A stretch of DNA of 22,250 nt from Hymenoscyphus infarciens (GCA_001414345.1 LLCB01000565.1:1-22250), one strand, 5' to 3'; positions 1-9,748 are shown, counted from the first letter of the stretch. Translations and numbers: made by a program. The notes: generated by a model from the sequence alone, not told the origin.

Positions 1-263
1 TAATACCTCTTTAGTAACTAGTCTAGTTAATTTCTTAGTAATAAGTTTAGTTACTTTCGAAGTATTAAGTCTATAAATCTATTATTTAGTACTAAGTCTA
101 CTTCTTTAATACCTCTTTAGTAACTAGCCTAGTTAATTTCTTAGTAATAAGTCTATTTACTTAGAAAGTAATAAGTCTATTAGTCTATTATTTAGTAATA
201 AGTCTAGTAACTTTCTAAGTAATAAGTCTATTAGTCTATTATTTAATACTAAGTCTACTTCTA
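1..263. repeat. Degenerate tandem repeat, unit about 106 nt
   Basis: The opening words at 1-46 recur at 107-152 with two substitutions, giving a unit of about 106 nt. A 29-nt word occurs identically at 166-194 and 217-245, so there is also an inner repeat with a 51-nt spacing. The last copy is partial and fades after about 263. The repeat begins at the first base of the window, so the array probably continues to the left. Confidence 0.75.
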
Positions 264-421
264 AGTATAAGTGTTAAATAAGGTGATTTAAAGTTATTTA
301 AGTATAGATTTTAAATAATTTAAGCCCTACTTTATATATAGTTGTAATTATGTTAAGTATATAGGACTAGCACCGCCTACTAAAAAGGACTGCTACCACC
401 TACTAAAAAGAACTACCACCG

Positions 422-543
422 CTACTAGTTTAGAACTAACACTTTTCCTCTTAGAATAAGCATACCAGGGTATTTTAGTATATAAATAGCCTACGTAGAA
501 AGAGCATTCTAAGAGTAAAAGTATTAGTTCTAAGAGCTAGTAG
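422..543. repeat. Imperfect inverted repeat (foldback)
   Basis: The left arm, about 422-461, reads as the reverse complement of the right arm, about 502-543. Arms of roughly 40 nt match with a few mismatches and one or two indels around a 40-nt centre. Weaker complementarity continues outward: Tn-like arms near 385-421 contain repeated CCTACTAAAAA words, and 544-570 contains their approximate complement. It could be a small foldback or MITE-like element, or two inverted copies of a larger element decayed by RIP. No target-site duplication was identified. Confidence 0.55.
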
Positions 544-592
544 AAAGTAGTAGGTAGTAAGACAGGGTTAGTAAAAAGCTTTTATAAAAATC

Positions 593-611
593 GAGGCGCC
601 TTCGACGCCTC
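593..611. repeat. GC-rich hairpin inside the AT-rich island
   Basis: GAGGCG at 593-598 pairs with CGCCTC at 606-611 across a 7-nt loop. It is a GC-rich, CpG-containing patch surrounded by very AT-rich DNA, so it stands out in composition. Its role is unknown. Confidence 0.5.
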
Positions 612-950
612 CTAGCTATATAATACTTTAGATTTTCTAGTATATTTTTCTTTATAAATTATAAGAGTCTACTCTTTAGTATCTAGTATTAATAATAAGG
701 CTTTTAAATATAATTTACATATATACTATTAAAGTATTTAGAGGGAGTAATTAAATTTTTAATAGAGGAGGGTAGTCTTAGCATTTCTTAGCACCTTTTT
801 ATATAAATATATAAGTATATTACTTAGTATTACGTTTACGTAGGCAATTTACAAGCGATTTAGATAATTTTAAGTATAAAAGATGCCCTAGAGAGCGCTC
901 TATTAATATATATAAAAAAACAATTTATTAGGACTAGGCCTAGTACTAGA

Positions 951-2020
951 TAGAAGGCGGGGGGTAGGCGTGGTTTTAGGTATACTAGAAATTAGGATGG
1001 GGTTGGGGGCTAGGCCCGATTCGGTTTAGCCGCTCCCGCTAGCGCGGGTTACCCGAGGACTGACACTTTTGCGCTCTGAAGGCCCCATTCTTCTAAGACT
1101 TTATTACTTCACCTAGAAGTCCGTCTTCACCAGACCCCAAAACCGGAAGAGTCTTCTGTTAAAGGTAGAACATTTAAATTCATTGTATTAAGACCCTAAG
1201 AACATTCGAGCGTAACGAGTCTCAATTCTTCTTAATCGTTCGCACAACCAATTGAATTGTTCAAGCCTTTTTAGAAGAATATCGTGTTACTCAAATATAC
1301 GTAGAACGATGACAGAGGCTCTTACACTCTTGAAGATTTCTTCCTTTTACGATGGGCATAGCTCCTGAAAGGAGTTATGGGAGAAAACTCCTGACTTCCG
1401 CAAGTCAAAGCTTCCAATTTCAAGAGAGATCCGGGGAAAAACCACGCCCCAGAAGTTCACCTGAAATCTCAACTCGAGACAACCATCTTTCACGGCAGAG
1501 GCTCGAGAGAGGGCAATCTCCTCAACCGACGCAAAAAGACACGACACCAGAATTAATATCAAAGCACATGCAAGAAAAAAGGAACCCCCCTTCTCAAGAA
1601 TTCAGACCCAAAATCTGAACGTGGAGAATAAGGGGGGCGACTTGAGGTCCTAACACAACGCCCAGACCTCAGGATGCTTGATTGAATCAGAGCCAAGAGT
1701 TGCTTCGAACTCGCGGATTGATACTTCTGGACCATGAAAAGGCTGAAGGTGACGATGCGAGGCAAATCGGAGGCGTATCCCACCAGGGGTTGAAACAGTC
1801 GCGTCCCCAATCAATTGCGGCGTTGAAGCTCCAGGTCTTGGCTGAACACTGCCAACGAAAATGGTGTCTGTTGTCTAACATCGACATGACAACAACTTAT
1901 TCATGCAGCTTGCCGGCAGATCGAGGATTTAATGCTGTTCTCCTCCTGTTTCTACCTTTAGGAGGACATATCTGAATACAACCCCATATTTAACACACCC
2001 CAGCACATACGAAGCTCACC
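951..2020. other. Gene-free interval and upstream region of the beta-glucosidase
   Basis: A short G-rich stretch (about 957-1055) with a small CCCGC/GCGGG hairpin at 1035-1048 marks the change from the AT-rich island to ordinary sequence. The open frames between 1347 and 1975 overlap one another on both strands, lack protein-like composition and show no convincing splice structure, so I do not call genes. A pyrimidine-rich stretch at about 1938-1958 and an AT-rich patch at about 1984-1993 lie just before the ATG at 2021, as is usual for fungal promoters. Confidence 0.5.
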
Positions 2021-5017
2021 ATGGACCGAGCAAAAGAGGCTTACCTCGACCATCAAATCACGATGGATCGTGAGAAAGAGACGGGAGAGAGTCGAGAAGG
2101 ACTACTGCGAAACTACAGTCAAGACGACAGCAAACATTCACGAAAATCACTTGAGAATGCCTACAATTCCGACAGCGAATCCGATCTCGATGCCACCGAA
2201 TACCTGGACCGAGAGCTGGATGATGATCGTTCACATCCTGCAGATACTGCATACCGATCAGCCAATGCACTCCGGTCTCTGCGGATGACCTTCAATCGTC
2301 GATCGAAATGTATATTGATTCTACTCTCTGTTTGTATTGTCTTGTGGTCAATACTCGCTGGTGGAGGTTTCTTTTTATACAAGCAAAAGCCAATGGATGG
2401 GCAGTCGCCACCCTGGTATCCAACACCTCAGGGAGGAACCGTCAGACAATGGAGTGAAAGTTACAGAAAGGCCGCGGAATTGGTGGAGAAGATGACGCTG
2501 GCAGAAAAGGTGAACATCACAACTGGAACTGGATGGCAGATGGGACTGGCAGTGGGAAATACTGGAACTGCAAATAATGTTGGATTCCCCGGATTGGCAT
2601 TACAAGATGGACCTCTCGGATTGAGATTCGCAGATAACGCTACGGCATTCCCAGCTGGAATTACTGTTGGGGCAACCTGGAATAAGGAGTTGATGTATCT
2701 GAGAGGCAAGGCACATGGTCAAGAAGCACGTCTAAAGGGGATCAATGTCCTTCTGGGACCATGCGTTGGACCATTGGGACGAATGCCCGCCGGAGGAAGA
2801 AACTGGGAGGGCTTCGGCACTGACCCTGTGTTGCAAGGCATTGCTGCCGCCCAAACAATCAAGGGAATCCAAGAGGAGGGTGTCATTGCCACAATCAAAC
2901 ATTTCATTGGAAACGAGCAAGAACATTTTAGACAGAGCTGGGAATGGGGTCTGCCAAACGCCATGTCCTCGAATATCGATGATAGAACTCTCCACGAAAT
3001 GTACGGGTGGCCTTTCCAAGATTCGGTCAAAGCTGGAGTTGCTAGTGTTATGTGCAGTTACCAGATGACGAATAATTCATACTCGTGCGGAAACTCGAAA
3101 TTACTGAATGGTATTTTGAAGGATGAGTTGGGGTTCCAGGGATTTGTCCAAAGTGACTGGCTCGCTCAAAGATCCGGTGTGGGAAGTGCATTAGCTGGTT
3201 TGGATATGACCATGCCAGGAGATGGTTTGAGATGGCAAGACGGAAAATCCTTATGGGGCCCTGAGTTGAGCAGATCGGTTCTGAATGGATCTTTACCCAT
3301 GACGAGACTCAATGATATGGTTACAAGAATTGTCGCTGCTTGGTATCAACTTGGTCAGGACGATACGACTAAATTTGACGGCAAAGGACCAAATTTCTCA
3401 TCTTGGACCGATGATGAGATGGGAGTGATCAACCCTGGAAGTATCGATGACAAGGACATGAAATTGGTAAATCAATACATCAATGTTCGTGGGACTGGCG
3501 AGGAGGCACACTCCATCGTTGCCCGTGAAGTGGCCACGGAAGGCACAGTTCTAGTCAAGAATGAGGGTAATATTTTACCCATCAGCAAAGACGGATGGCC
3601 ATCGAGCGAGAACCGCGAGGTGCACATGCGTATTGGTATCTTCGGAGAGGATTCAGGAGAGGGTCAAGGTGCAAACGCATGCAAAGATAGAGGTTGCAAT
3701 CAAGGCACACTCGGTTCTGGTTGGGGTTCTGGTGCCGTAGAGTTTCCATATCTCATCACACCAGGAGCTGCTCTCAAAGCGGCTTTCAACAAGGACCTAG
3801 TATATGTCACGGATTTCCCTACAAACTCACCACCATTGAAGAAAACACCTATGATCTTGAAGGAGCAAGATATCTGCATCGTTTTCGTCAATTCCGATGC
3901 GGGAGAGGGTTATATTGCGCATGATGGAATCAACGGGGATCGGAATGATTTGAATTTGCAAAAAGGAGGAGATACCCTTATCAAGGACGTTTCTACCGGG
4001 TGCGGTGGTGGAAAGGGAAGCACGGTTGTCGTTGTTCACTCAGTTGGACCAGTTGTTGTGGATACATGGGTAAACCTCCCAGGCGTCAAAGCTGTGATCA
4101 TGGCCAATCTACCTGGCCAAGAAAGCGGTAACGCTATTGCCAACATCATCATCGGAAATACCAACCCAAGCGGCAAGCTTCCATACACAGTCGGTAAATC
4201 ACTCGAAGACTATGGACCTGGAGCCAAGATCATGTATTACCCTAATGGCATCGTCCCCCAACAGGATTTCAAAGAAGGATTGTACATCGATTATCGCCAT
4301 TTTGATAAGTTTGGTGTCGAGCCAACTTACGAGTTCGGATTTGGTTTGTCTTATACTACTTTCGAGTTTGCAAACCTTGTCGTCACTCCAGTGTTGAAAA
4401 AGTCACCGCTTCCTGCGCCTCGACCAAGTGGTATCTCTCCACCGAAATTTGACGAGAAGGTCCCCGATGTTAGCGAAGCCCTTTGGCCTGCAAACTTTCG
4501 CAAACTGCAGAAATTTATTTATCCCTACCTTGATAAACTTTCGGAAATCGAGGAAGGAATTGGAAGTTATCCATACCCCGAAGGTTATGATATCGAACAA
4601 TCCCCTTCGCAGGCCGGAGGTGACGAAGGTGGTAATCCAGGTAAGCATTCCCAACTCTCCGCAGTCCTTTTTTTTGCTAACAATTCATTAGACTTATGGA
4701 ACACATACGCATCCGTCTCCGTCGACCTCACAAACACAGGTCCAATGGGAGGAAAAGAAGTAGCCCAACTCTACCTCTCCTTCTCCGATGTAGGAGGTGA
4801 GGCCGCCAAAATAGATTTCCCAGTCCGGGTTCTCCGTGGTTTTGAAAAGATTTACCTCAAACCGAATGAGACCCAAAGCGTGAATTTTAATTTAACGAGG
4901 AGAGATTTGAGTTATTGGGATGTTGTGCAGCAGAATTGGGTTATGCCTACTGAGGGGAAGATTACGATTCGGGTTGGAGCTAGTTCGAGGGATCTTAGGT
5001 TGACTGGTTGGTATTAG
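2021..5017 (+). CDS. bglE: Membrane-anchored GH3 beta-glucosidase (bglE type)
   Basis: This enzyme would remove terminal beta-D-glucose from cello-oligosaccharides or aryl glucosides. Two exons are proposed, 2021-4640 and 4692-5017, giving 981 aa; reading through the 51-nt intron gives 998 aa. Residues 1-96 are hydrophilic and acidic, followed by one membrane segment at about 97-120, preceded by RRSK. There is no cleavable signal peptide, so a type II topology with the catalytic part outside is expected. The GH3 barrel spans about 150-450: KH at 293-294 binds substrate in this family, and D379 in the VQSDW motif is the expected nucleophile. The alpha/beta sandwich covers about 500-720, with E629 in the GEGY motif the likely acid/base. 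A Pro-rich linker with WPANF and YPYPEGYD, typical of the E subfamily, leads to a C-terminal fibronectin III-like domain (about 890-998). The ATG sits in good context (CACCATGG). The family is certain; the substrate is not. Confidence 0.95.
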   Translation: MDRAKEAYLDHQITMDREKETGESREGLLRNYSQDDSKHSRKSLENAYNSDSESDLDATEYLDRELDDDRSHPADTAYRSANALRSLRMTFNRRSKCILILLSVCIVLWSILAGGGFFLYKQKPMDGQSPPWYPTPQGGTVRQWSESYRKAAELVEKMTLAEKVNITTGTGWQMGLAVGNTGTANNVGFPGLALQDGPLGLRFADNATAFPAGITVGATWNKELMYLRGKAHGQEARLKGINVLLGPCVGPLGRMPAGGRNWEGFGTDPVLQGIAAAQTIKGIQEEGVIATIKHFIGNEQEHFRQSWEWGLPNAMSSNIDDRTLHEMYGWPFQDSVKAGVASVMCSYQMTNNSYSCGNSKLLNGILKDELGFQGFVQSDWLAQRSGVGSALAGLDMTMPGDGLRWQDGKSLWGPELSRSVLNGSLPMTRLNDMVTRIVAAWYQLGQDDTTKFDGKGPNFSSWTDDEMGVINPGSIDDKDMKLVNQYINVRGTGEEAHSIVAREVATEGTVLVKNEGNILPISKDGWPSSENREVHMRIGIFGEDSGEGQGANACKDRGCNQGTLGSGWGSGAVEFPYLITPGAALKAAFNKDLVYVTDFPTNSPPLKKTPMILKEQDICIVFVNSDAGEGYIAHDGINGDRNDLNLQKGGDTLIKDVSTGCGGGKGSTVVVVHSVGPVVVDTWVNLPGVKAVIMANLPGQESGNAIANIIIGNTNPSGKLPYTVGKSLEDYGPGAKIMYYPNGIVPQQDFKEGLYIDYRHFDKFGVEPTYEFGFGLSYTTFEFANLVVTPVLKKSPLPAPRPSGISPPKFDEKVPDVSEALWPANFRKLQKFIYPYLDKLSEIEEGIGSYPYPEGYDIEQSPSQAGGDEGGNPGKHSQLSAVLFFANNSLDLWNTYASVSVDLTNTGPMGGKEVAQLYLSFSDVGGEAAKIDFPVRVLRGFEKIYLKPNETQSVNFNLTRRDLSYWDVVQQNWVMPTEGKITIRVGASSRDLRLTGWY
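4641..4691 (+). other. 51-nt intron of length divisible by three, no stop
   Basis: The donor is GTAAGC at 4641, the branch-like GCTAAC ends at 4682 and the acceptor is TTAG ending at 4691. Splicing joins GGNP to DLWNTYASVSVDL, which fits the normal start of the fibronectin III-like domain. Because the intron is 17 codons long and has no stop, an unspliced transcript would still encode a full protein with 17 extra residues, rich in hydrophobic residues. Confidence 0.85.
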
Positions 5018-5446
5018 GGGGAAGGGGGTTGATTTAGGGATGGAGTTTGGAGTTTAGATTGGTAAATACATGCTCACTTACATGGACAAGGAGTCCAAAG
5101 ATTTCACTAGAACGAATCTAGAATAAATGAACATGCCATATTAGCGTCGCTTAGTTTCCTCCAAATCCCTATGTCTCGAGGGCACATGGAAGTTTGGTAA
5201 AAGTGCTAGTTCATTCTTTCAAGTTGCAAGTCTCCACATGAAATGCTCCCGAACTCCACTTCCTTCCCTTGTCATTGCGCCACAAGACTTTGTATTCGTA
5301 GTTCCGACGTTGGACATGCTGGTAATTGCAGGCAGAAACAATTGCCAAAAGTAACACGGCCCAAATAGATCCCGTTATGTATCCCCCCCACCATAGCTCC
5401 TTGATATGTACCTCTCGCTCTCACCAATGCAATCTCGAGAATTCCG
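5018..5446. other. Intergenic region between two converging genes
   Basis: The beta-glucosidase ends at 5017 on the plus strand and the FAT1-type gene ends at 5447 on the minus strand, so this is shared 3' flank. Apart from the AATAAA at 5122 I see no gene or structured element in it. Confidence 0.6.
5122..5127 (+). terminator. Candidate poly(A) signal of the beta-glucosidase
   Basis: AATAAA lies 105 nt beyond the stop codon at 5015-5017. Fungal poly(A) signals are loose, so this is only a plausible position. Confidence 0.35.
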
Positions 5447-7595
5447 TCAAAGCCTGGCTCTCCCTAACTTCAAGTCTTCCCATTGGTCTGTGTGAAAATC
5501 AACGTACGTATTTCCGGATCCATTTCCCTCAATCCAAAGGAGGCGGTCTTTAGCTTTGATTTTCTCAACATCCACACCCTCATTTCGAAGTGGGACTTTA
5601 TTCTGCTTATTGTTATGTATCGGTGTCATTTCGCTCACAAGTCGGAGGAAGAGCGGTACAGCGTATTTGGGAAGATGGGATCGTGAATATCTGTTTTCGA
5701 GTACTAGTAAGCGAATTGACGGGGAATTCAAATAGAGGAGAAGACTTACCTCAGGAAATCTGCGAAGTCGAAAGTCGCTCTTTTGGAAGGGTCGAGGTAG
5801 AGAGCCGCGCAGCCAGCTCTCCCATCGTGGTGAGGAAGTTGTACTCCGTAAACGTTTGCCTCTACAACACCGGGGTAATGCCCGAGCACTTCTGCAACCT
5901 CTGCGGTGCTGACATTTTCGCCTTTCCATCTGAAGGTGTCACCTAAACGATCCATGAAGAACCATCTACCATCGTCTGTTCGTTTTAGGGCATCGCCAGA
6001 CCTGTACCATAAATCTCCTTTCTTGAAGACCGAATGCTCGAATTTCTTGGCTGTGGCTTCTGGGTTGTTGTGGCTGTTTGCCGACGTTTAGATATCTAAA
6101 GACAAGCGGAACATTGTAGATGTTACTTACTAGCCTGAAAAAGCCGACTGATCTGGGACTTGCACAATGATTTCTCCTCCCTTCTCATATGGTTGTCTGT
6201 AAGCGAATCCAGTTTTTGGATTCCTAGCAATGGCGCCCGTCGCTTCGTCGATTAAGACTGGTACAAAAATGTTGTTGAAGATTCTTCTAGTAATAGCACC
6301 ATGGTGACCGACGCACGTCGCAAGGTAATCCCCTCTGGCATAATTGAGTAATCCAAACACACCTTCAGAGGAATTGAAAAACTCGACGACTTCGGGGACA
6401 TGAAATCGTTCACGAAATTTTATCCAAACATCCGGACGTAGACCGTTGCCGTACATGCCGCGAAGGTTGTGACCTCTGTCGAGAGGGGATGGGGGAGCTG
6501 CCAGGAGGTACCGAGCAGTTTCTCCGACATAAACGAAGAAGGTTGCCTTGGAATCGTGAATGTCATCCCAGAATCGAGAGGTACTGAATTTCTTTCCCAC
6601 GCATATGGTAATTCCGTTCATGAGCATCCCAATTGCTGTCACGCCCCCTGTCCCATGGTAAAGGGGCATGCAATCGTACCATCGATCCTCAGGCGTATAC
6701 ATGGCGTACCCCGCTCTATACTGGTAAAAAGTTAGCTCGTTAATTTCGAAAATTGAGTGGAAGGGCACTTACTGCAGCTCCATTCGCAAAATGTCGCCCC
6801 GACGTGAAAGCAACGCCTTTTGGCAGTCCTGTTGTTCCACTTGTATAGAACATTGCCATTGGCCAGTCTCCCTGAAGACCTTCTCTATATGCATCATCAA
6901 GTCTGTCCGTACTCAAACGCCTAATCTCACCCAACACGGTTTCTTCGCAAATCGCAATCTTCATCCCCAATTCCCCTTCAATTGGCACCCGGGAATCCTC
7001 GATTTTACGCCGTAACCCCTCATCCCCGTCCACGAATAATAAGCTTGCCCCACTGGTTTTCAAACAATGTATCAATGCTTTCCCAGCAAGATTGTGGTTG
7101 ATCATCGCTGGAGCAGCACCGATTGCCCACAATCCCAACCAAGCAAACAAAAAGTCCGGGGAATTGGTGAGGTAAAAGGCAACGTAGTCTTTGGGCTTGA
7201 CGCCTTGGGACAGGAAGAAATGTGCATATTGATTGGCACGTTGATATGTTTCGGCCGTCGTGTAACATCCTGTGCGGGACCAAATGGCTTGGTGGTTTGG
7301 GTTTGTTTGAACGATTTCTTCGAAGAAGTAGTAGAGAGACTGACGATTCTTCTTGACTATTTCAGGAGGCCGTTAGAGGTAGATCAATTGAGAAGACATT
7401 GGCACTTTGTGATTCTTCCTCGTGCAAAAGAATGGTAACCAACCTGCTTCTTTGTACATCGACTCAACTGCTCTTTCCATCCTTATTGCTCTGATGTCCT
7501 TCCGTAGGTGGTATTTCCCGTCGAGATACATCCCCGCGGCCGCCGTTCCTGCCACTGCTGCGGCTGTGACTATTCATGGTTGCTATATCAGCCAT
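5447..7595 (-). CDS. FAT1: Very-long-chain acyl-CoA synthetase / fatty-acid transport protein (FAT1 type)
   Basis: It activates long and very long fatty acids to CoA esters with ATP, coupling this to uptake or peroxisomal import. Exons on the minus strand are (7595 or 7531)-7444, 7356-6773, 6720-6131, 6073-5750 and 5690-5447; introns are 87, 52, 57 and 59 nt with good donors and acceptors. From the Met at 7531 the exons sum to 1830 nt, a 609-aa protein. Its AMP-binding P-loop YTSGTTGLPKG is at residues 200-210, YGNGLRPDVW lies further on, and the FATP/VLACS signature MDRLGDTFRWKGENVS is at 461-476. The last three residues are ARL, resembling a type 1 peroxisomal signal. Oddity: the expected start is MADIAT at 7595, but that frame is one base out of step with the following TAAAVAGTAAAG, which is in the FAT1 frame. 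So the gene carries a 5' frameshift, starts at the internal Met at 7531, or has an unrecognised 5' intron. Confidence 0.92.
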
Positions 7596-8493
7596 TGCTA
7601 TTTCGAAAAGAAAACCGAGAAAGAAGTTGTAGGCAATTATTCCGTGTTCAGTGATACGAAAAGTTGTCGTGAAACCCAAAAGAACTGCGGGGAAAGCAAG
7701 CTGGAGGTTGCCCAAGCACAGCAGAACTTACTAAGCGCCATATTTAAACTCTCTTTTCAAGCGCAAAGCACAATATTCGGAGCTTCCTCTGATATCAACT
7801 TGAGATGAAGACAAGAGTAAAACACCCTCTATTTCGCGGTAGTTATGTCCCCCAGACCGCAAAATCGCCGAGGCACAATCACACTACCCACTTTCCCCGG
7901 ATATCAATAACCCCGCACTCTTATGTTTCGCAATCCCTTGGCTCTCCTTTTTATGCGCAATCCTTTTTGACTGGTCCTAGATGACAAGTTGAATTAAGAG
8001 ACGAAGAGAAAGATGAAGAAAGGAGCTCACAATAAGAGGAAGCAAAGGGTGAGGAGGATCGGGTCAGCGTATACGGTCGGTTACCGATAACTGGCTTCTT
8101 GAAAATGGCCATAGACAACGTAGGTTGGGGAATGAGGGCTGGCGACTGATTAAATACTGGTAGTGAATCAGGACGAGGTTTGATTCACCTCTTGGGTTGT
8201 GGTTCGTTTTTCTGGTTTTGTCAAGAACCTGATTGTCAAAGACATGAGATCTCAGCAGGAAAATTCGGATGAGAAAGTTTTGTAACCCAGAGTTCATCGT
8301 TTCGCTAATAGCAGAAATCAGAACTACCTATTCTTCCACTTAGACGCCAATACCGTCCCATCTGAATTTCAAGACCACAAAGGGGAATAAAAGTCTTCTA
8401 AACCATGAAAAAAATCACCATCCATGAACCCTTCAAGCAACAAACGCTATATCGCTGTAAATCCACGGAAAACAAGGGGTTCAGTTCGAATTA
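7596..8493. other. Intergenic: FAT1 upstream region and 3' flank of the dehydrogenase
   Basis: The FAT1-type gene begins at about 7595 and runs leftward, and the dehydrogenase ends at 8494 in the same direction, so this interval is mainly the FAT1 promoter. An open frame at 8064-8297 on the minus strand has no recognisable domain and no splice partners. I see no RNA gene or repeat here. Confidence 0.5.
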
Positions 8494-9748
8494 TTATGGG
8501 GAAATTCCAGTACCTCGAATGGCATCAACCTGTTGAGAAAGCAAAGCGTTGTTCTTTGGTGCCTCGAGTGGTGGTCCCTCAGGGGTGACATATGCTTTTG
8601 TCATACCACCATCGACAACGAAATCTTGACCATTGATGAAGCTGGACTCGTCACTGGCCAAGAACAATACTGCGTTGGCTTGTTCGATGGCTTCACCAAA
8701 TCTTCCGGTTGGGAAATGGATTTCTCGTCTGAGTCTCTTTGGCTGATCATCTCCAAGCCAGTCTTGAAGAAGAGGGGTGTTGAGAGGTGCCGGGCAGAGA
8801 GCATTGAAGCGATATCCTTCTCTGGCATGAACGATTGCAAGTTCTCGGGTCATGGCAAGAACAGCACCTTTGCTTGCGGTGTAGGCGAGTTGAGGAGTTG
8901 CGGAACCAACCAAGGCGACTACAGAGGCAGTGTTGATGATGGAACCCTTGGTCTTCTTGTGCTTTCTCAAGGAGAGAATAGCGTGTTTAGAACCAAACCA
9001 GACACCCTTGACATTGATGGCTTGAGTGAGATCCCATATCTTCTCTGGGGTGTCGACGGCATCGGCATCATCGGAGTGCATTATTCCAGCGTTGTTGAAC
9101 ATGATGTCTACACCACCCCAAGAATCAAGATGGCCAACTAAAGCCTCGATTTCAGCTTCCTTTGAGACATCGCAGACCTGGAGTTTATTAGCGAAATTCC
9201 AAGGAATGTACATTGAAAGAGCTTACTTTGGTCTCGACCTTGTGAGCGGAAGGAACTAGTTGTTGTAATTTGGCCGAAGCTTTCTCGAGTGCTGGAGCGG
9301 AAATGTCTGCCAGAAGAACATTGGCGCCTTCTCTGGCAAACAGAATGCAGGTCTCAAGACCGATACCACTGTTGACCAAATAGTCAGCATACGATATTGA
9401 TGAATCTTTTTCCACGCCACTTTGGAATGCCACGAGACGATGGGACTCGACCATTCTTTCAACAGCCTGAGCAAAAGGTTGTAACCAGGTTGATACTGAT
9501 CACGTGAGCATATCAATGCATTTGAATCTTGCATTCTTTTGGCTAAGCCGTCGCTTGAGGCTGACCATGTAAGTTCAAGATGCTCAGGTACAAGTACTGA
9601 CACGAAACTAATGAGAAAGAGATAATTGAAGGTGAGTCACCTACCCAGCAGCTCCCGTGACTATGGCGTTCTTGCCATGCAGTCTTCCCATAGCCAGACT
9701 GTTGATGGTGTGAACCCCTCCGCTCGAACTGCGCGAAGTATCGGCCAT
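8494..9748 (-). CDS. Classical short-chain dehydrogenase/reductase
   Basis: This is an NAD(P)-dependent oxidoreductase of the classical SDR family; the substrate cannot be told. Exons on the minus strand are 9748-9645, 9368-9227 and 9177-8494, sum 930 nt, 309 aa. The first intron is long (276 nt) and interrupts the glycine-rich loop; the second is 49 nt. The spliced protein has the cofactor loop TGAAGGIG at 31-38, Asp56 at the end of the second strand (suggesting NAD rather than NADP), NNAG at 110-113, and the catalytic tetrad N137, S167, Y181 and K185 within YTASK. The C-terminal INGQDFVVDGG motif is also typical. The ATG at 9748 is chosen because the same frame has no other ATG back to an upstream TAA. 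It is divergent from the GS-like gene, so the two may share control; that is inference. Confidence 0.93.
9369..9644 (-). other. 276-nt first intron of the dehydrogenase
   Basis: The donor GTAGGT at 9644 and the acceptor CAACAG ending at 9369, with a TGCTGAC branch-like word, join GCTGCTGG to TGGTATCGG and restore the SDR loop exactly. It is several times longer than the other short introns here. It contains an ATG at 9454-9452 that is in frame with exon 2 with no stop between, which would give an N-terminally different protein if the intron were retained or if transcription began inside it. Confidence 0.8.

Larger units (their letters stand above)
1..950. repeat. AT-rich RIP-type repeat island
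   Basis: This stretch is dominated by A and T and by short words such as AGTAATAAGTCTA. Positions 1-271 contain no CpA and no TpG at all, while TpA is abundant. That is the expected result of repeat-induced point mutation, the fungal process that turns CpA into TpA in duplicated DNA. Reading frames are short and broken. I could not recognise the parent element. The AT-rich character fades around 940-1060, where a G-rich stretch begins. The low CpA/TpG is read directly from the sequence; calling it RIP is inference from known fungal biology. Confidence 0.75.

Noticed and set aside
1027..1032. TTAGCC, a match to the GGCTAA xylanase-regulator (XlnR/Xyr1) consensus upstream of the beta-glucosidase
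   Set aside because: A single 6-nt word almost 1 kb from the ATG is expected by chance, and the site lies at the edge of the repeat island.
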